Shown one piece after another: positions 35,564-46,983 of a DNA stretch of 64,000 nt. The stretch is from Aquincola tertiaricarbonis (lineage in GTDB: Bacteria; Pseudomonadota; Gammaproteobacteria; Burkholderiales; Burkholderiaceae_C). The stretch spans positions 248,001 through 312,000 of the forward strand of contig NZ_JZUE01000001.1 in assembly GCF_000969605.1 (NCBI RefSeq). Reading direction: 5' to 3'. A program made the position numbers and the translations under genes. Within the stretch, counting starts at the first letter, position 1; each line of letters opens with the position of its first letter. The notes under the pieces were generated by a model, which was not told where the DNA came from, made no database searches, and saw only the letters and a program-made list of their open reading frames with translations.

Positions 35564-36694
35564 ATGGAATTTTTGCCGATCTTGTGGCGGCCCTGGCTGC
35601 AGCCGCTGCTGGCGGCCAGCGTGGTGGTGCTGGCGGCCCTGGCGGTGCACCGGCTGGGCCGGATGGTGTTGCGTCGGATCACCCGCTCCCTGCCGGTGGC
35701 CTCCGCCGTCGTGCGGCAGATCGATGCGCCGGCGCAATGGGTGCTGCCGCTGGCCGCACTGCAGGTGGTGTGGCAGGGCGCGCCGGATGCGCTGCCGCTG
35801 GTGGGCTCGCTGCGGCACCTCAATGGCGTGCTGCTGATCGCGGCCATCACCTGGCTGCTGTCGCGCGCGGTGCGGGGCGTGGCGCTGGGCGTCATCGACC
35901 TCTATCCGGCCGACGTGCAGGACAACCTGCATGCCCGCCGCATCCACACCCAGGCCCGGGTGCTCGCCCGCACCGTGATGGTGGCGGTGATGCTGGCCGG
36001 CCTGGCGATGATCCTGATGACCTTTCCCGGCGCGCGGCAGCTGGGCGCCAGCCTGCTGGCCTCGGCCGGCGTGGCGGGCCTGGTGGTCGGCATCGCGGCG
36101 CGGCCGCTGTTCAGCAACATGATCGCCGGGCTGCAGATCGCGCTGGCGCAGCCCATCCGCATCGACGACGTGCTGATCGTGGAAGGCGAATGGGGCCGGG
36201 TGGAGGAGATCACCGGCACCTACGTGGTGCTGGCCATCTGGGACCAGCGCCGGCTCATCATCCCGCTGCAGTGGTTCATCGAGCACCCGTTCCAGAACTG
36301 GACGCGCAGCACCTCGCAGATCATCGGCACCGTGTTCCTGCATGTGGACTATGCGATGCCGCTGGCGCCGCTGCGGGCCGAGGCGCAGCGACTGTGCGAG
36401 GCCTCGCCGCACTGGGACGGCCGGCTGTGCCTGCTGCAGGTGACGGAGGCCGGCGAGCGCACCATGCAGTTGCGCGTGCTGGTCACCGCCACCGATTCCG
36501 GCAAGGCCTGGGACCTGCGCTGCGAGGTGCGCGAAGGCCTGCTCACCTTCATCCAGCGCCACCATCCGCGGCATCTGCCGCAATGGCGCAGCCAGCGGCT
36601 GGAGCCGGAAGTGGTGCCGCACGGCGACGAAGCCTTCCGGGCACGTCAATCGCCCGGAGAAGCGGTGCCTGCCACCGTTTCGCCCGCGCCATGA
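35564..36694 (+). CDS. MscS-family mechanosensitive ion channel
   Basis: A 376-residue inner membrane protein. The ATG at 35564 has GGAGG at 7-8 bp spacing; an ATG at 35534 lies before that site and was rejected. About four membrane segments: LLAASVVVLAALAVHRLG, LNGVLLIAAITWLLSR, VLARTVMVAVMLAGLAMILM, and the pore-lining LGASLLASAGVAGLVVGIAA, whose Ala/Gly packing pattern is the MscS TM3 signature. The beta domain starts at GLQIALAQPIRIDDVLIVEG and contains WGRVEEITGTYVVLAIWDQR. A C-terminal cytoplasmic tail of about 70 residues follows. It opens under hypo-osmotic stress to release solutes; it overlaps otsB by 4 bp, linking it to trehalose metabolism. Confidence 0.9.
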   Translation: MEFLPILWRPWLQPLLAASVVVLAALAVHRLGRMVLRRITRSLPVASAVVRQIDAPAQWVLPLAALQVVWQGAPDALPLVGSLRHLNGVLLIAAITWLLSRAVRGVALGVIDLYPADVQDNLHARRIHTQARVLARTVMVAVMLAGLAMILMTFPGARQLGASLLASAGVAGLVVGIAARPLFSNMIAGLQIALAQPIRIDDVLIVEGEWGRVEEITGTYVVLAIWDQRRLIIPLQWFIEHPFQNWTRSTSQIIGTVFLHVDYAMPLAPLRAEAQRLCEASPHWDGRLCLLQVTEAGERTMQLRVLVTATDSGKAWDLRCEVREGLLTFIQRHHPRHLPQWRSQRLEPEVVPHGDEAFRARQSPGEAVPATVSPAP

Positions 36695-37506
36695 CCCCTG
36701 ACCAGACCCCACCGCCTGCCCAATCCGAGCGCATCGCGCCGCCACCGCTGCCGCCGCATGCCGCGCTGTTCATCGACTTCGACGGCACGCTGGCCCCGCT
36801 GGCGCCGCGGCCGCAGGACGTGCAGGTGCCCGGCTGGGTGCTGCCCACGCTGCAGCACCTGCACGGCGCGCTGGACGGCGCGGTCGCGGTGGTCAGCGGC
36901 CGACCGGTGGCGCAGATCGACGGCTTCCTGGCACCGCTGGTGCTGCCGGCCGCCGGCGTGCACGGGGTGGAACGGCGCGGCAGCGACGGCCTGCTGCGGG
37001 TGGAGGCGGCCGAGCCGCCCGCGCCGCTGGTGGCCGCGGCGCAGGCGCTGGTGGCGCAGCACCCCGGCCTGCTGTTCGAGCCCAAGACCGGCGGCTTTGC
37101 GCTGCACTACCGCTCGCGACCGCTGCTGGGCGAGCTGTGCCACGACACCTTGCAGGCGGCGCTGGGTGCGCTGCCGCAGGCGCTCACCTGGCAGATCATG
37201 GCCGGCCACTGCGTGTACGAGATCAAGCAGCGCAAGGTGTCCAAGGGCGTGGCGCTGGTGGCGCTGCAGGCCGACGAACGCTTCACCGGCCGGCTGCCGG
37301 TGTACGTGGGCGACGACGTGACCGACGAGGACGGCATCGCCGCCGCGCAGGCGGCCGGCGGCTTCGGCGTGCGGGTGGGCCCCGGGGCTACGCAGGCACG
37401 CTATTGGCTGGAAGACATCGATGCCGTCTCGCGGTGGCTGGGGGAGGCGGTGCGCCGTTTGCCCGCGCCGGGTGGCGGCAGCCCGCCACCCCAGCCCCTC
37501 GCATGA
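36691..37506 (+). CDS. otsB: Trehalose-6-phosphate phosphatase
   Basis: A 271-residue HAD phosphatase releasing trehalose from trehalose-6-phosphate. HAD motif I is ALFIDFDGTLAPLAPRPQDV (DxDGT with nucleophile and acid), motif II VAVVSGRPVAQIDGFLAP, then the cap with GVHGVERRG and EPKTGGFALHYRSRPLL, and motif III/IV CVYEIKQRKVSKGVAL and PVYVGDDVTDEDGIAAAQ. An N-terminal Pro-rich stretch of about 20 residues and a Pro-rich tail are extra. The start overlaps the channel gene stop (ATGA), and its stop overlaps the GH15 gene start (ATGA). Confidence 0.95.
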   Translation: MTPDQTPPPAQSERIAPPPLPPHAALFIDFDGTLAPLAPRPQDVQVPGWVLPTLQHLHGALDGAVAVVSGRPVAQIDGFLAPLVLPAAGVHGVERRGSDGLLRVEAAEPPAPLVAAAQALVAQHPGLLFEPKTGGFALHYRSRPLLGELCHDTLQAALGALPQALTWQIMAGHCVYEIKQRKVSKGVALVALQADERFTGRLPVYVGDDVTDEDGIAAAQAAGGFGVRVGPGATQARYWLEDIDAVSRWLGEAVRRLPAPGGGSPPPQPLA

Positions 37507-39299
37507 CACCACCGGCCACGCTGAACCTCGGCATCATCGGCAATTGCTCGATCAGCGCGCTGATCGACGACCAGGCGCGCATCGTCTGGTGCTGCTACCC
37601 GCGCTACGACGGCGACCCGGTGTTCCATGCGCTGCTGGATTCGGCCCAGGGCCTGCAGCCCGACGGCAGCTGGCAGGTGTGCCTGGAGGGCCAGGCGCGC
37701 AGCGAGCAGGCCTACGAGGACAACACCGGCGTGCTGCGCACCCGGCTGTTCGACGCCGATGGCGGCGCGGTGGAGATCACCGACTTCGCGCCCCGCTACA
37801 TGCTGCACGGCCGGCCCTTCCGGCCGTTGACGCTGGTACGCCGGGTGCGGGCGCTGCAGGGCGCACCGCGGGTGCGCATCGTGCTGCGGCCACGCAGCGA
37901 CTATGGCGCCGAGGCGCCGCAGGTCACCCGCGGCAGCGACCACATCCGCTACGTCGGCAGCGAATCAACGCTGCGGCTGACCACCAATGCGCCGATCACC
38001 TACGTGATCGACGAGACGCCGTTCACGCTCACGCAGCCGATCAGCATGATCCTGGGCCCCGACGAGGCGGTGCATGCCGCCATCGAGGACACCGCCCGGC
38101 TGCTGGAGGAGCACACCATCGCCTACTGGCGCGCCTGGGCGCGCGCGCTGGCGGTGCCGCTGGAATGGCAATCGGCGGTGATCCGCGCCGCCATCACGCT
38201 GAAGATGTGCCTCTATGAGGACACCGGCGCCATCGTCGCCGCGATGACCACCAGCATCCCCGAGGCGCCGGGCAGCCAGCGCAACTGGGACTACCGCTTC
38301 TGCTGGATCCGCGACGCCTTCTTCGTGGTGCGGGCGCTCAACAGCCTGTCCGAAGTGGACACGATGGAGGACTACCTGCGCTGGCTGCGCGACGCCATCG
38401 GCGACATGGCCGGCGGCCATGTGCAGCCGTTGTACGGCATCGGGCTGGAGCATGAGCTGGTGGAGCGCGAGCTGCCGCATCTCTCGGGCTATCGCGGCCA
38501 CCGGCCGGTGCGGGTGGGCAACCAGGCGTACGAGCACTTCCAGTTCGACGTGTACGGCAACATCGTGCTGGGCGCGGCCCAGGCCTTCCACGACACGCGG
38601 CTGCTGCGCCGCGGCACGCTGCAGGAATTCAACCTGATGGAAGCGGTGGGCGAGCGCGCCTTCGCCATCCACGACCAGCCCGACGCCGGCATGTGGGAGC
38701 TGCGCACGCGCAGCGAGGTGCACACCTCCTCCGTGCTGATGAACTGGGCCGCCTGCGACCGGCTGGCCAAGATCGCCGTGGTGTTCGGCCTGCACGACCG
38801 CGCCGCGCTGTGGCACGAGCGGGCCGACATCATCCGCGACAAGATCCTGCGCCATGCCTGGAGCGACAAGCGCCAGGCGTATGCCGCCACCTTCGGCGGC
38901 CATGAGCTGGACGCCAGCGTGCTGCTGATGGCCGAGGTGGGCATCCTCGATCCGACCGACCCACGCTTCGTCTCGACGGTGGATGCGCTGGAGGCCGCGC
39001 TGTGCGAAGGCCCCTTCATGCGCCGCTACGAGGCACCCGACGACTTCGGCCGCCCGGAGACGGCGTTCAACATCTGCGCCTTCTGGCGCATCAATGCACT
39101 GGCCCGCATCGGCCGCACCGCGCAGGCGCGCGAGATCTTCGAAGCGCTGCTGGTCAGCCGCAACCCGCTGGGCCTGCTGTCCGAGGACACCCATCCCGCC
39201 ACGGGCGAGCTGTGGGGCAACTTCCCGCAGACCTACTCGATGGTAGGCATCGTGAATGCCGCGGTGCGCCTGTCGGCGCCGTGGGATTCGCGGATCTGA
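37503..39299 (+). CDS. Glycoside hydrolase family 15 protein (glucoamylase/trehalase type)
   Basis: A 598-residue protein. An N-terminal beta domain (LNLGIIGNCSISALIDDQAR, VWCCYPRYDGDPVFHALLD) precedes an (alpha/alpha)6 catalytic barrel. Seen there: GSQRNWDYRFCWIRDAFFVV, a GH15 signature whose acidic residue is typical of the general acid region, LYGIGLEHELVERELPHLSG, VGNQAYEHFQFDVYGNIVLG and, near the end, DTHPATGELWGNFPQTYSMV with the probable general base Glu. GH15 members between otsB and otsA are usually annotated as trehalase-like or glucoamylase. Acting on trehalose would let one operon both make and remove the solute. Exact substrate uncertain. Start overlaps otsB by 4 bp; 21 bp to otsA. 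Confidence 0.88.
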   Translation: MTPPATLNLGIIGNCSISALIDDQARIVWCCYPRYDGDPVFHALLDSAQGLQPDGSWQVCLEGQARSEQAYEDNTGVLRTRLFDADGGAVEITDFAPRYMLHGRPFRPLTLVRRVRALQGAPRVRIVLRPRSDYGAEAPQVTRGSDHIRYVGSESTLRLTTNAPITYVIDETPFTLTQPISMILGPDEAVHAAIEDTARLLEEHTIAYWRAWARALAVPLEWQSAVIRAAITLKMCLYEDTGAIVAAMTTSIPEAPGSQRNWDYRFCWIRDAFFVVRALNSLSEVDTMEDYLRWLRDAIGDMAGGHVQPLYGIGLEHELVERELPHLSGYRGHRPVRVGNQAYEHFQFDVYGNIVLGAAQAFHDTRLLRRGTLQEFNLMEAVGERAFAIHDQPDAGMWELRTRSEVHTSSVLMNWAACDRLAKIAVVFGLHDRAALWHERADIIRDKILRHAWSDKRQAYAATFGGHELDASVLLMAEVGILDPTDPRFVSTVDALEAALCEGPFMRRYEAPDDFGRPETAFNICAFWRINALARIGRTAQAREIFEALLVSRNPLGLLSEDTHPATGELWGNFPQTYSMVGIVNAAVRLSAPWDSRI

Positions 39300-39320
39300 A
39301 GCTTTGGAGGAGGAAGTACC

Positions 39321-40715
<1,395 letters not shown>

Positions 40716-41792
40716 TCAGGCTGCCGCCGCCCCCGCTGGCGGCAGCGACCCGCCCTCGGCCCGCGTGCCGCACTTCGGGCAGTAATGGAAGAACGCGTTC
40801 TTGCGCGTGCTGCAGGTGCCGCAGCGGTCGAACAGGCCCAGCCCGCAGTGCACGCAGAAGTCGGGTTGAACGTCGCCGGTGGTCAGCACCGCGCGTTCGC
40901 AGGCCGGGCACACGCCACCAGCCAGGCGCTTGAGCGCGGCTTCGGTGCCCAGGGCCTGGCGGCGCTGCTGCTCGCTCTGCTGCTCCACCTCCGCCCGGCG
41001 CGCCAAGTAGCGGCGCATCGCCTTGACCAGGTAATGGCCGGCCACGCCGGTCAGCAGCACGCCCACGCCGTAGCGCACGTAACTGCCGTAGCTGGGCAGG
41101 TAGGGCACCAGTTCGAAGAAGAAGGTGAAGGCCGCGAACAGCACGAAGCCGCGCATCAACGGCCAGTAGTCGCTGCCGCGCTGGCGGGCCAGCAGCCAGC
41201 CGGCGATCAGCAGCAGCGGCAGGGTGAGCGCGAGCCGCAGGCCGAATACGCGCAGCTCCTGCGCCCGCATCGCGCTGCGCCACGCTTCCTGCGCATCGGC
41301 CAGCAGCGCGCTTTCCGTGGCCTCGCTGGCCAGGCGCGCCTGGCGGGTGTCCAGCAGTGCCTTGTCCAGTGCCTCCACCGCGGCCTGGGCCTGGCGTTCC
41401 CGGGTCTTCAGCGTGTCCAGCTCGCGGGTGCGCTGGATGACCTGCGGGTCCTGCTGCGGATCGGTGGTGGCGGTGCGGGTGGCCAGCCAGTTGCCGTAGG
41501 CCGAGCGGGCCGACTGGTAGGCATTGGTGGCGGCCTGCAGCGCTAGCTGGGCCTGCTCGCGCTGCTCCCGCAGCTCGGTGCTGCGGCGGTCCAGCTGCTG
41601 CTGGCCAGTGCGGGCTTGCTGCAGCGCGGCCTTGTCGGCCACGAAGTCCTCGACGGTGATCTGCGTCTCGACCTTGGGCAGGTCGGCCACCAGGTTGCCG
41701 CCCAGCCCTACCAGGAAGCCGGCGAAGGCCAGCGACACCAGCCACATCACCAGCCGGAACAGCCGTTCCGGCACTCGCAGGGCCTTGAACAT
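40716..41792 (-). CDS. Zinc-ribbon, coiled-coil membrane protein of unknown function
   Basis: A 358-residue protein. N-terminal membrane segment ([20 protein letters not shown]), then a long alpha-helical coiled coil of about 150 residues rich in Gln/Ala/Glu/Arg ([20 protein letters not shown] onward). Further membrane segments follow ([54 protein letters not shown]). At the C-terminus are two zinc ribbons: GVCPACERA with [11 protein letters not shown], then [21 protein letters not shown] do not recognise the family. It probably spans the inner membrane with a periplasmic coiled coil. It is convergent with otsA and followed, after 17 bp, by the thioesterase gene on the same strand. Confidence 0.7.
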   Translation of the reverse strand: MFKALRVPERLFRLVMWLVSLAFAGFLVGLGGNLVADLPKVETQITVEDFVADKAALQQARTGQQQLDRRSTELREQREQAQLALQAATNAYQSARSAYGNWLATRTATTDPQQDPQVIQRTRELDTLKTRERQAQAAVEALDKALLDTRQARLASEATESALLADAQEAWRSAMRAQELRVFGLRLALTLPLLLIAGWLLARQRGSDYWPLMRGFVLFAAFTFFFELVPYLPSYGSYVRYGVGVLLTGVAGHYLVKAMRRYLARRAEVEQQSEQQRRQALGTEAALKRLAGGVCPACERAVLTTGDVQPDFCVHCGLGLFDRCGTCSTRKNAFFHYCPKCGTRAEGGSLPPAGAAAA

Positions 41793-41809
41793 CGGTGCTC
41801 AGGCCGCCA

Positions 41810-42250
41810 TCAGGCCGCGGGCGGGCGCGGCACCGGCCGAGGCTTGCCTTCGGCATCCGTGGCCACGTAGGTCAGCGTGGCCTCGGTGACCTTCACCACC
41901 TCTTCCTGCGGCCGCAGGCGCTGGGCATACACCTCCACGTCCACGGTGATGCTGGTGTGGCCGATGCGCACGATCTCGGCATAGAAGCTCAGCAGGTCGC
42001 CCACGCGCACCGGCTGCTTGAACACGAACTCCTTCACCGCGACAGTGGCCAGCCGGCCCTGGGCAATGCGCGAAGGCAGGACCGCACCGGCCAGGTCGAC
42101 CTGGGCCATCACCCAGCCGCCGAAGATGTCGCCGTTGCCGTTGACGTCGGCCGGCATCGGGATGACACGCAGCACCAGCTCCTTGTCGTCGGGCAACTGC
42201 AAGGGCGTGGCGGCCGGCGGCGCACTGGAATCGGTGGAGTTGGGCATCAT
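41810..42250 (-). CDS. Acyl-CoA thioesterase (hotdog fold, YciA-like)
   Basis: A 146-residue hotdog protein. Seen: LVLRVIPMPADVNGNGDIFG and GWVMAQVDLAGAVLPSRIAQ, the YciA/ACOT signature with the catalytic N/D-x-x-G-x-x-FGG region, then VAVKEFVFKQPVRVGDLLSF and the strands HTSITVDVEVYAQRL and TEATLTYVATDAEGKP. The family hydrolyses a wide range of acyl-CoAs in the cytoplasm. The start has a second Met at residue 2. It is divergent from the ABC transporter gene with only 37 bp between their starts. Confidence 0.9.
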   Translation of the reverse strand: MMPNSTDSSAPPAATPLQLPDDKELVLRVIPMPADVNGNGDIFGGWVMAQVDLAGAVLPSRIAQGRLATVAVKEFVFKQPVRVGDLLSFYAEIVRIGHTSITVDVEVYAQRLRPQEEVVKVTEATLTYVATDAEGKPRPVPRPPAA

Positions 42251-42287
42251 CGGGCTCTTCTGTTCTTCGAAAAATCATTCTCACACG

Positions 42288-44168
42288 ATGCGCGCCGCCG
42301 CCAGCTCGTCCCACATGCCGCCTTCGGCCGCTGCCGATCCCACGCAGCGCCGCTCCGATTGGGGCACCCTGGCCCGCCTGCTGCCCTACCTGTGGCAGTA
42401 CCGCTGGCGGGTGGGGCTGGCGCTGTCGTTCCTGATCCTGGCCAAGGTGGCCAACGTGGGCGTGCCGCTGCTGCTGAAGGAGCTGGTGGACCGGCTGTCC
42501 ATCCAGCCCGGCTCGGTGCAGTCGATGCTGGTGGTGCCGGTGGGGCTGCTGGTGGCCTACGGGCTGCTGCGGCTGTCCACCTCCCTGTTCACCGAGCTGC
42601 GCGAGCTGGTGTTCGCCAAGGCCACCGAAGGCACCACCCGCAGCATCGCGCTGCAGGTGTTCCAGCACCTGCATGCACTGAGCCTGCGCTTCCACCTGGA
42701 GCGCCAGACCGGCGGCATGACGCGCGACATCGAGCGCGGCACGCGGGCGGTGCAGTCGCTGTTCTCGTACTCGCTCTACAGCATCCTGCCCACGCTGATC
42801 GAGATGGTGATGGTGCTGACGCTGCTGGGCGTCAAGTTCGATGCCTGGTTTGCCGGCATCACGCTGGTGGCGCTGCTGCTGTACATCGGCTTCACCGTGG
42901 CGGTGACCGAATGGCGCACGCAGTTCCGCAAGCAGATGAACGAGCTGGACTCCAAGGCGCACAGCCGGGCCATCGACTCGCTGCTGAACTACGAGACGGT
43001 CAAGTACTTCAACAACGAGCAGTTCGAAGCCCGCCGCTACGACGAGAGCCTGAACAACCTGCGCCGGGCCGCGGTGAAGAGCCAGCGCACCCTGTCGCTG
43101 CTCAACACCGGCCAGCAGCTCATCATCGCCGCCGCGCTGATCGCCATGCTGTGGCGCGCCACCGAGGGCGTGGTGGCCGGCCGCATGACGCTGGGCGACC
43201 TGGTGATGGTCAACGCCTTCATGATCCAGCTGTACGTGCCGCTGAACTTCCTGGGCGTGATCTACCGCGAGATCAAGCAGGGCCTGGCCGACCTGGACAA
43301 GATGTTCCTGCTGCTGGAGCGCGAGCGCGAGGTGGCCGACGTGCCCGGCGCGCCGCCGCTGCAGGTCACCGAGGGCCGCGTGTGCTTCGAACAGGTGAAC
43401 TTCGCCTACGACGGCGTGGCCGGCCCGCAGGGCGCGGCGGCGCACCGGCCCATCCTGCACGACGTGAGCTTCGAGATTCCGCCCGGCAAGACGGTGGCGG
43501 TGGTGGGCCCGTCGGGCGCGGGCAAGAGCACGCTGGCCCGGCTGCTGTACCGCTTCTACGACGTGGACGCCGGCGCCGGCCGCATCACCATCGACGGGCA
43601 GGACATCCGCCAGGTGACGCAGGCCAGCCTGCGCGCGGCCATCGGCATCGTGCCGCAGGACACCGTGCTGTTCAACGACACCGTGGCCTACAACATCGGC
43701 TACGGCCGGCCGGAGGCCTCGCAGGCCGAGATCGAGGGCGCGGCCCGCGCGGCGCACATCCACGACTTCATCGCCAGCACGCCCAAGGGCTACGACACCA
43801 TCGTCGGCGAACGCGGCCTGAAACTGTCCGGCGGCGAGAAGCAGCGCGTGGCCATCGCCCGCACGCTGCTGAAGAACCCGCCGATCCTGATCTTCGACGA
43901 GGCCACCTCGGCGCTGGATTCAGCCAACGAGCGCGCCATCCAGGCCGAGCTGCAAAGCGCCGCGCGTGGCAAGACGGCGCTGGTGATCGCGCACCGGCTG
44001 TCCACCGTGGTGGATGCGCACGAGATCGTGGTGATGGAGCAGGGACGCGTGGTGGAACGTGGCCCGCATGCGGCGCTGCTGGCGCTGGACGGCGTGTATG
44101 CCCGCATGTGGCGGCTGCAGCACAGCCAGGCGGCCACCGAGGCACCGGGCCAGACCACCCCCGCGTAA
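42288..44168 (+). CDS. Atm1-like ABC exporter (fused permease/ATPase)
   Basis: A 626-residue half-transporter. Six membrane segments in residues about 40-330 ([79 protein letters not shown]). The NBD has Walker [22 protein letters not shown]-loop [20 protein letters not shown], signature [20 protein letters not shown], Walker [19 protein letters not shown] and the H-loop [11 protein letters not shown]. The [20 protein letters not shown] segment is a hallmark of the ABCB7/Atm1 class, which exports glutathione-linked sulfur or metal species. The ATG at 42288 is preferred; ATG 42315 is an alternative. No ribosome binding site is evident. Confidence 0.9.
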   Translation: MRAAASSSHMPPSAAADPTQRRSDWGTLARLLPYLWQYRWRVGLALSFLILAKVANVGVPLLLKELVDRLSIQPGSVQSMLVVPVGLLVAYGLLRLSTSLFTELRELVFAKATEGTTRSIALQVFQHLHALSLRFHLERQTGGMTRDIERGTRAVQSLFSYSLYSILPTLIEMVMVLTLLGVKFDAWFAGITLVALLLYIGFTVAVTEWRTQFRKQMNELDSKAHSRAIDSLLNYETVKYFNNEQFEARRYDESLNNLRRAAVKSQRTLSLLNTGQQLIIAAALIAMLWRATEGVVAGRMTLGDLVMVNAFMIQLYVPLNFLGVIYREIKQGLADLDKMFLLLEREREVADVPGAPPLQVTEGRVCFEQVNFAYDGVAGPQGAAAHRPILHDVSFEIPPGKTVAVVGPSGAGKSTLARLLYRFYDVDAGAGRITIDGQDIRQVTQASLRAAIGIVPQDTVLFNDTVAYNIGYGRPEASQAEIEGAARAAHIHDFIASTPKGYDTIVGERGLKLSGGEKQRVAIARTLLKNPPILIFDEATSALDSANERAIQAELQSAARGKTALVIAHRLSTVVDAHEIVVMEQGRVVERGPHAALLALDGVYARMWRLQHSQAATEAPGQTTPA

Positions 44169-44238
44169 GCCCGGGGTTGCCGGAGGCGGGCGGCATCGGA
44201 CCATTCGGCACAATCGCGCGTCCCTTTCCCCTTGCGCC

Positions 44239-45006
44239 ATGAGCTTCCTCGCCATCGACATCGGCAATACCCGCTTGAAGTGGGCGCTGTACGCATCGCC
44301 CGCGCCGGGCGCCGCCTTGCTGGAACACGGCGCGGCCTTTCTTGAAACCATCGACGAGCTGGCCGAGGGCGCATGGGCCAGGCTGCCACATCCCACCAGC
44401 ATGCTGGGCTGCAACGTGGCCGGTGACGCGGTGCGCCGCCGCGTGGAGGAGCAGCTGGAGCTGTGGGACTTCACGCCGCGCTGGGTGGTGCCCGGCGCGC
44501 ACGAGGGCGGCATCGTCAATGGCTACGACCATCCCAGCCGGCTGGGCGCCGACCGCTGGACTTCATTGATCGGCGCGCACTGGCACATGCGCTCGCGCGG
44601 CTCGCACCGGCCGGTGCTGGTGGTGATGATGGGCACCGCGGTGACGGTGGATGCGCTCACCCCGGACGGCCGCTTCCTCGGCGGCATCATCCTGCCGGGC
44701 CACGGCATCATGCTGCGCGCGCTGGAGAGCGGCACCGCCGGCCTGCGCGTGCCCACCGGCGAGGTGCGCGAGTTCCCGACCAATACCTCCGACGCGCTCA
44801 CGAGCGGCGGCACCTTCGCCATCACCGGCGCCATCGAGCGCATGCACAGGCACCTGCGCACCCGCACGGGCAAGACGCCCATCGTGCTGGTGACCGGCGG
44901 TGCCGGCTGGAAGGTGGCGCCCGACCTGGACGTCGACCATGAGCTGGTCGAGTCCCTGATCTTCGACGGACTGCTGGTGATGCAGTCCCATCGCCTGGCG
45001 TTGTAG
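44239..45006 (+). CDS. coaX: Type III pantothenate kinase
   Basis: A 255-residue enzyme of the ASKHA fold that phosphorylates pantothenate as the first step of coenzyme A synthesis. Seen: P-loop-like N-terminus [40 protein letters not shown] (G-x-D-R, pantothenate site), [20 protein letters not shown] (second phosphate-binding motif), [20 protein letters not shown] and [16 protein letters not shown]. No classical CoaA was seen in the window. The gene follows the ABC exporter by 70 bp and is convergent with hslU, 15 bp away. Confidence 0.94.
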   Translation: MSFLAIDIGNTRLKWALYASPAPGAALLEHGAAFLETIDELAEGAWARLPHPTSMLGCNVAGDAVRRRVEEQLELWDFTPRWVVPGAHEGGIVNGYDHPSRLGADRWTSLIGAHWHMRSRGSHRPVLVVMMGTAVTVDALTPDGRFLGGIILPGHGIMLRALESGTAGLRVPTGEVREFPTNTSDALTSGGTFAITGAIERMHRHLRTRTGKTPIVLVTGGAGWKVAPDLDVDHELVESLIFDGLLVMQSHRLAL

Positions 45007-45021
45007 GGTGCAATCTGCGCG

Positions 45022-46365
45022 CTACAGGATGTAGCGCGACAGGTCCTCGTTCTGCGACAGCTCCGACAGCTTGCCGTCCACCGCCGCGCCATCGAGCGTG
45101 ACGGTCTGGCCGCTGCGGTTGGGCGCGTCGAAGCTCACCTCGTCCAGCAGCCGCTCCATCACGGTGGACAGGCGCCGCGCGCCGATGTTCTCGGTGCGCT
45201 CGTTCACGTCGAAGGCGATCTGCGCCAGGCGGCGGATGCCGTCGGCGGTGATGTCGAGCTTCACGCCCTCGGTCGCCAGCAGGGCCTCGTACTGCTTGAC
45301 CAGGCTGGCATGCGTGCTGGTGAGGATGGACTCGAAGTCGTCCACCGACAGCGAGCCCAGCTCCACCCGGATCGGGAAGCGGCCCTGCAGCTCCGGGATC
45401 AGGTCGCTGGGCTTGGTGAGATGGAACGCGCCCGAGGCGATGAACAGGATGTGGTCCGTCTTCACCATGCCGTACTTGGTGTTGACGGTGGTGCCTTCGA
45501 CCAGCGGCAGCAGGTCGCGCTGCACGCCCTGGCGCGAGACCTCGGCACCGCCGCCGTGCTCGCTGCGCGAAGCCACCTTGTCGATCTCGTCGATGAAGAC
45601 GATGCCGTTCTGCTCGGCGTTGTGCAGCGCGGCGGTCTTGATGTCGTCCTCGTTGACCAGCTTGGCGGCTTCCTCGTCGACCAGCAGCTTGCGCGCCTCG
45701 CCGATCTTCACCTTGCGCGTCTTGCGCTTGCCCGCGCCCATCTGGGAGAACAGGCCCTTGAGCTGCTCGGCCATCTCCTCCATGCCCTGCGGACCCATGA
45801 TCTCGAGCTGCGGCTTGGCCTCGGCCAGGTCGATCTCGATCTCCTTGTCGTCCAGCGTGCCCTCGCGCAGGCGCTTGCGCATCACCTGCCGCGCGGTGTT
45901 GTCGGCCGGCGGCGCGGCGGCGGTGGTGTCGAAGCCCACGGCCGGCGTGCGTGCCAGCGGCACCAGGATGTCGAGGATGCGGTCCTCCGCCGCGTCTTCG
46001 GCGGCGCTGCGCTTGCGCCGTACTTGCAGTTCGCGTTCCTGCTTGACGGCCATGTCCACCAGGTCGCGGATGATGCTGTCCACGTCCTTGCCCACGTAGC
46101 CCACCTCGGTGAACTTGGTGGCTTCCACCTTGATGAAGGGCGCGTCGGCCAGCTTGGCCAGGCGGCGCGCGATCTCGGTCTTGCCCACGCCGGTGGGGCC
46201 GATCATCAGGATGTTCTTCGGCGTGATCTCGGCGCGCAGCTTCTCGTCCACCTGCTGGCGGCGCCAGCGGTTGCGCAGCGCGATGGCCACGGCCCGCTTG
46301 GCATTGCCCTGGCCGACGATGTGGCGGTCCAGCTCGGAAACGATCTCTTGCGGGGTCATGCTCAT
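45022..46365 (-). CDS. hslU: HslU ATPase subunit of the HslVU protease
   Basis: A 447-residue AAA+ unfoldase. Walker [21 protein letters not shown], then the pore loop and I-domain start [20 protein letters not shown], Walker [21 protein letters not shown], sensor [20 protein letters not shown] and the C-terminal [20 protein letters not shown] with ending EDLSRYIL that docks into HslV. The start [19 protein letters not shown] at 46365 overlaps the hslV stop (ATGA); an upstream in-frame ATG lies inside hslV and was rejected. It unfolds substrates for HslV in the cytoplasm. No sigma-32 promoter was convincingly found upstream of the pair. Confidence 0.97.
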   Translation of the reverse strand: MSMTPQEIVSELDRHIVGQGNAKRAVAIALRNRWRRQQVDEKLRAEITPKNILMIGPTGVGKTEIARRLAKLADAPFIKVEATKFTEVGYVGKDVDSIIRDLVDMAVKQERELQVRRKRSAAEDAAEDRILDILVPLARTPAVGFDTTAAAPPADNTARQVMRKRLREGTLDDKEIEIDLAEAKPQLEIMGPQGMEEMAEQLKGLFSQMGAGKRKTRKVKIGEARKLLVDEEAAKLVNEDDIKTAALHNAEQNGIVFIDEIDKVASRSEHGGGAEVSRQGVQRDLLPLVEGTTVNTKYGMVKTDHILFIASGAFHLTKPSDLIPELQGRFPIRVELGSLSVDDFESILTSTHASLVKQYEALLATEGVKLDITADGIRRLAQIAFDVNERTENIGARRLSTVMERLLDEVSFDAPNRSGQTVTLDGAAVDGKLSELSQNEDLSRYIL

Positions 46366-46910
46366 CCGAGCACCTCGATGGTGTGGCTCTGGTTGGTGTA
46401 GATGCACAGGTCGCCGGCGATCACCAGCGCCTGCTTGACCACGTCCTGCGGCGGCAGTTCGGTGTGCTCCAGCAGCGCCTTGGCCGCGGCCTGTGCATAC
46501 GGGCCGCCGGAGCCGATGGAAATGATGCCGTTCTCGGGCTCCAGCACGTCGCCGTTGCCGGTGATGATGAGCGAGGCCTGGCGGTCAGCCACCGCCAGCA
46601 TGGCTTCCAGGCGGCGCAGCACGCGGTCGGTGCGCCAGTCCTTGGTCAGCTCGATGGCGGCGCGCACCAGGTGGCCCTGGTGCTTCTCCAGCTTGGCTTC
46701 GAAACGCTCGAACAGCGTGAACGCATCGGCCGTGGCGCCGGCAAAACCGGCCAGCACCTGGTCGCGGTAGAGCTTGCGCACCTTGCGGGCGGTGGATTTG
46801 ACGACGATGTTGCCGAGCGTGACCTGCCCGTCGCCGCCGAGCGCGACCAGGTTGCCACGTCGCACGCTGACGATGGTGGTGCCGTGAAACACCGGGGTTT
46901 GTGAGTCCAT
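46362..46910 (-). CDS. hslV: HslV peptidase subunit of the HslVU protease
   Basis: A 182-residue Ntn hydrolase. The mature N-terminus begins at the Thr of [20 protein letters not shown] after a propeptide of about 10 residues. [20 protein letters not shown] (with conserved Lys), [20 protein letters not shown], and [20 protein letters not shown] are typical. It forms the two-ring proteolytic chamber that pairs with HslU, whose gene overlaps by 4 bp. The ATG at 46910 ([12 protein letters not shown]) is preferred to ATGs 3 and 10 codons upstream because bacterial HslV propeptides are short. Confidence 0.96.
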   Translation of the reverse strand: MDSQTPVFHGTTIVSVRRGNLVALGGDGQVTLGNIVVKSTARKVRKLYRDQVLAGFAGATADAFTLFERFEAKLEKHQGHLVRAAIELTKDWRTDRVLRRLEAMLAVADRQASLIITGNGDVLEPENGIISIGSGGPYAQAAAKALLEHTELPPQDVVKQALVIAGDLCIYTNQSHTIEVLG

Positions 46911-46983
46911 GGAGTGCATCTGGCGTTGCGGGGCCGGCATTCAAGCGCCGGCCGGGTAAAGCGCGCCGGGGGGACGCGCCTGT

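Noticed and set aside
46911..46983. Possible sigma-32 heat-shock promoter before hslV (CTTGAA at the right distance)
   Set aside because: The matching CCCCAT-like -10 is only 6 bases away instead of 11-15, so the pair does not fit the consensus.
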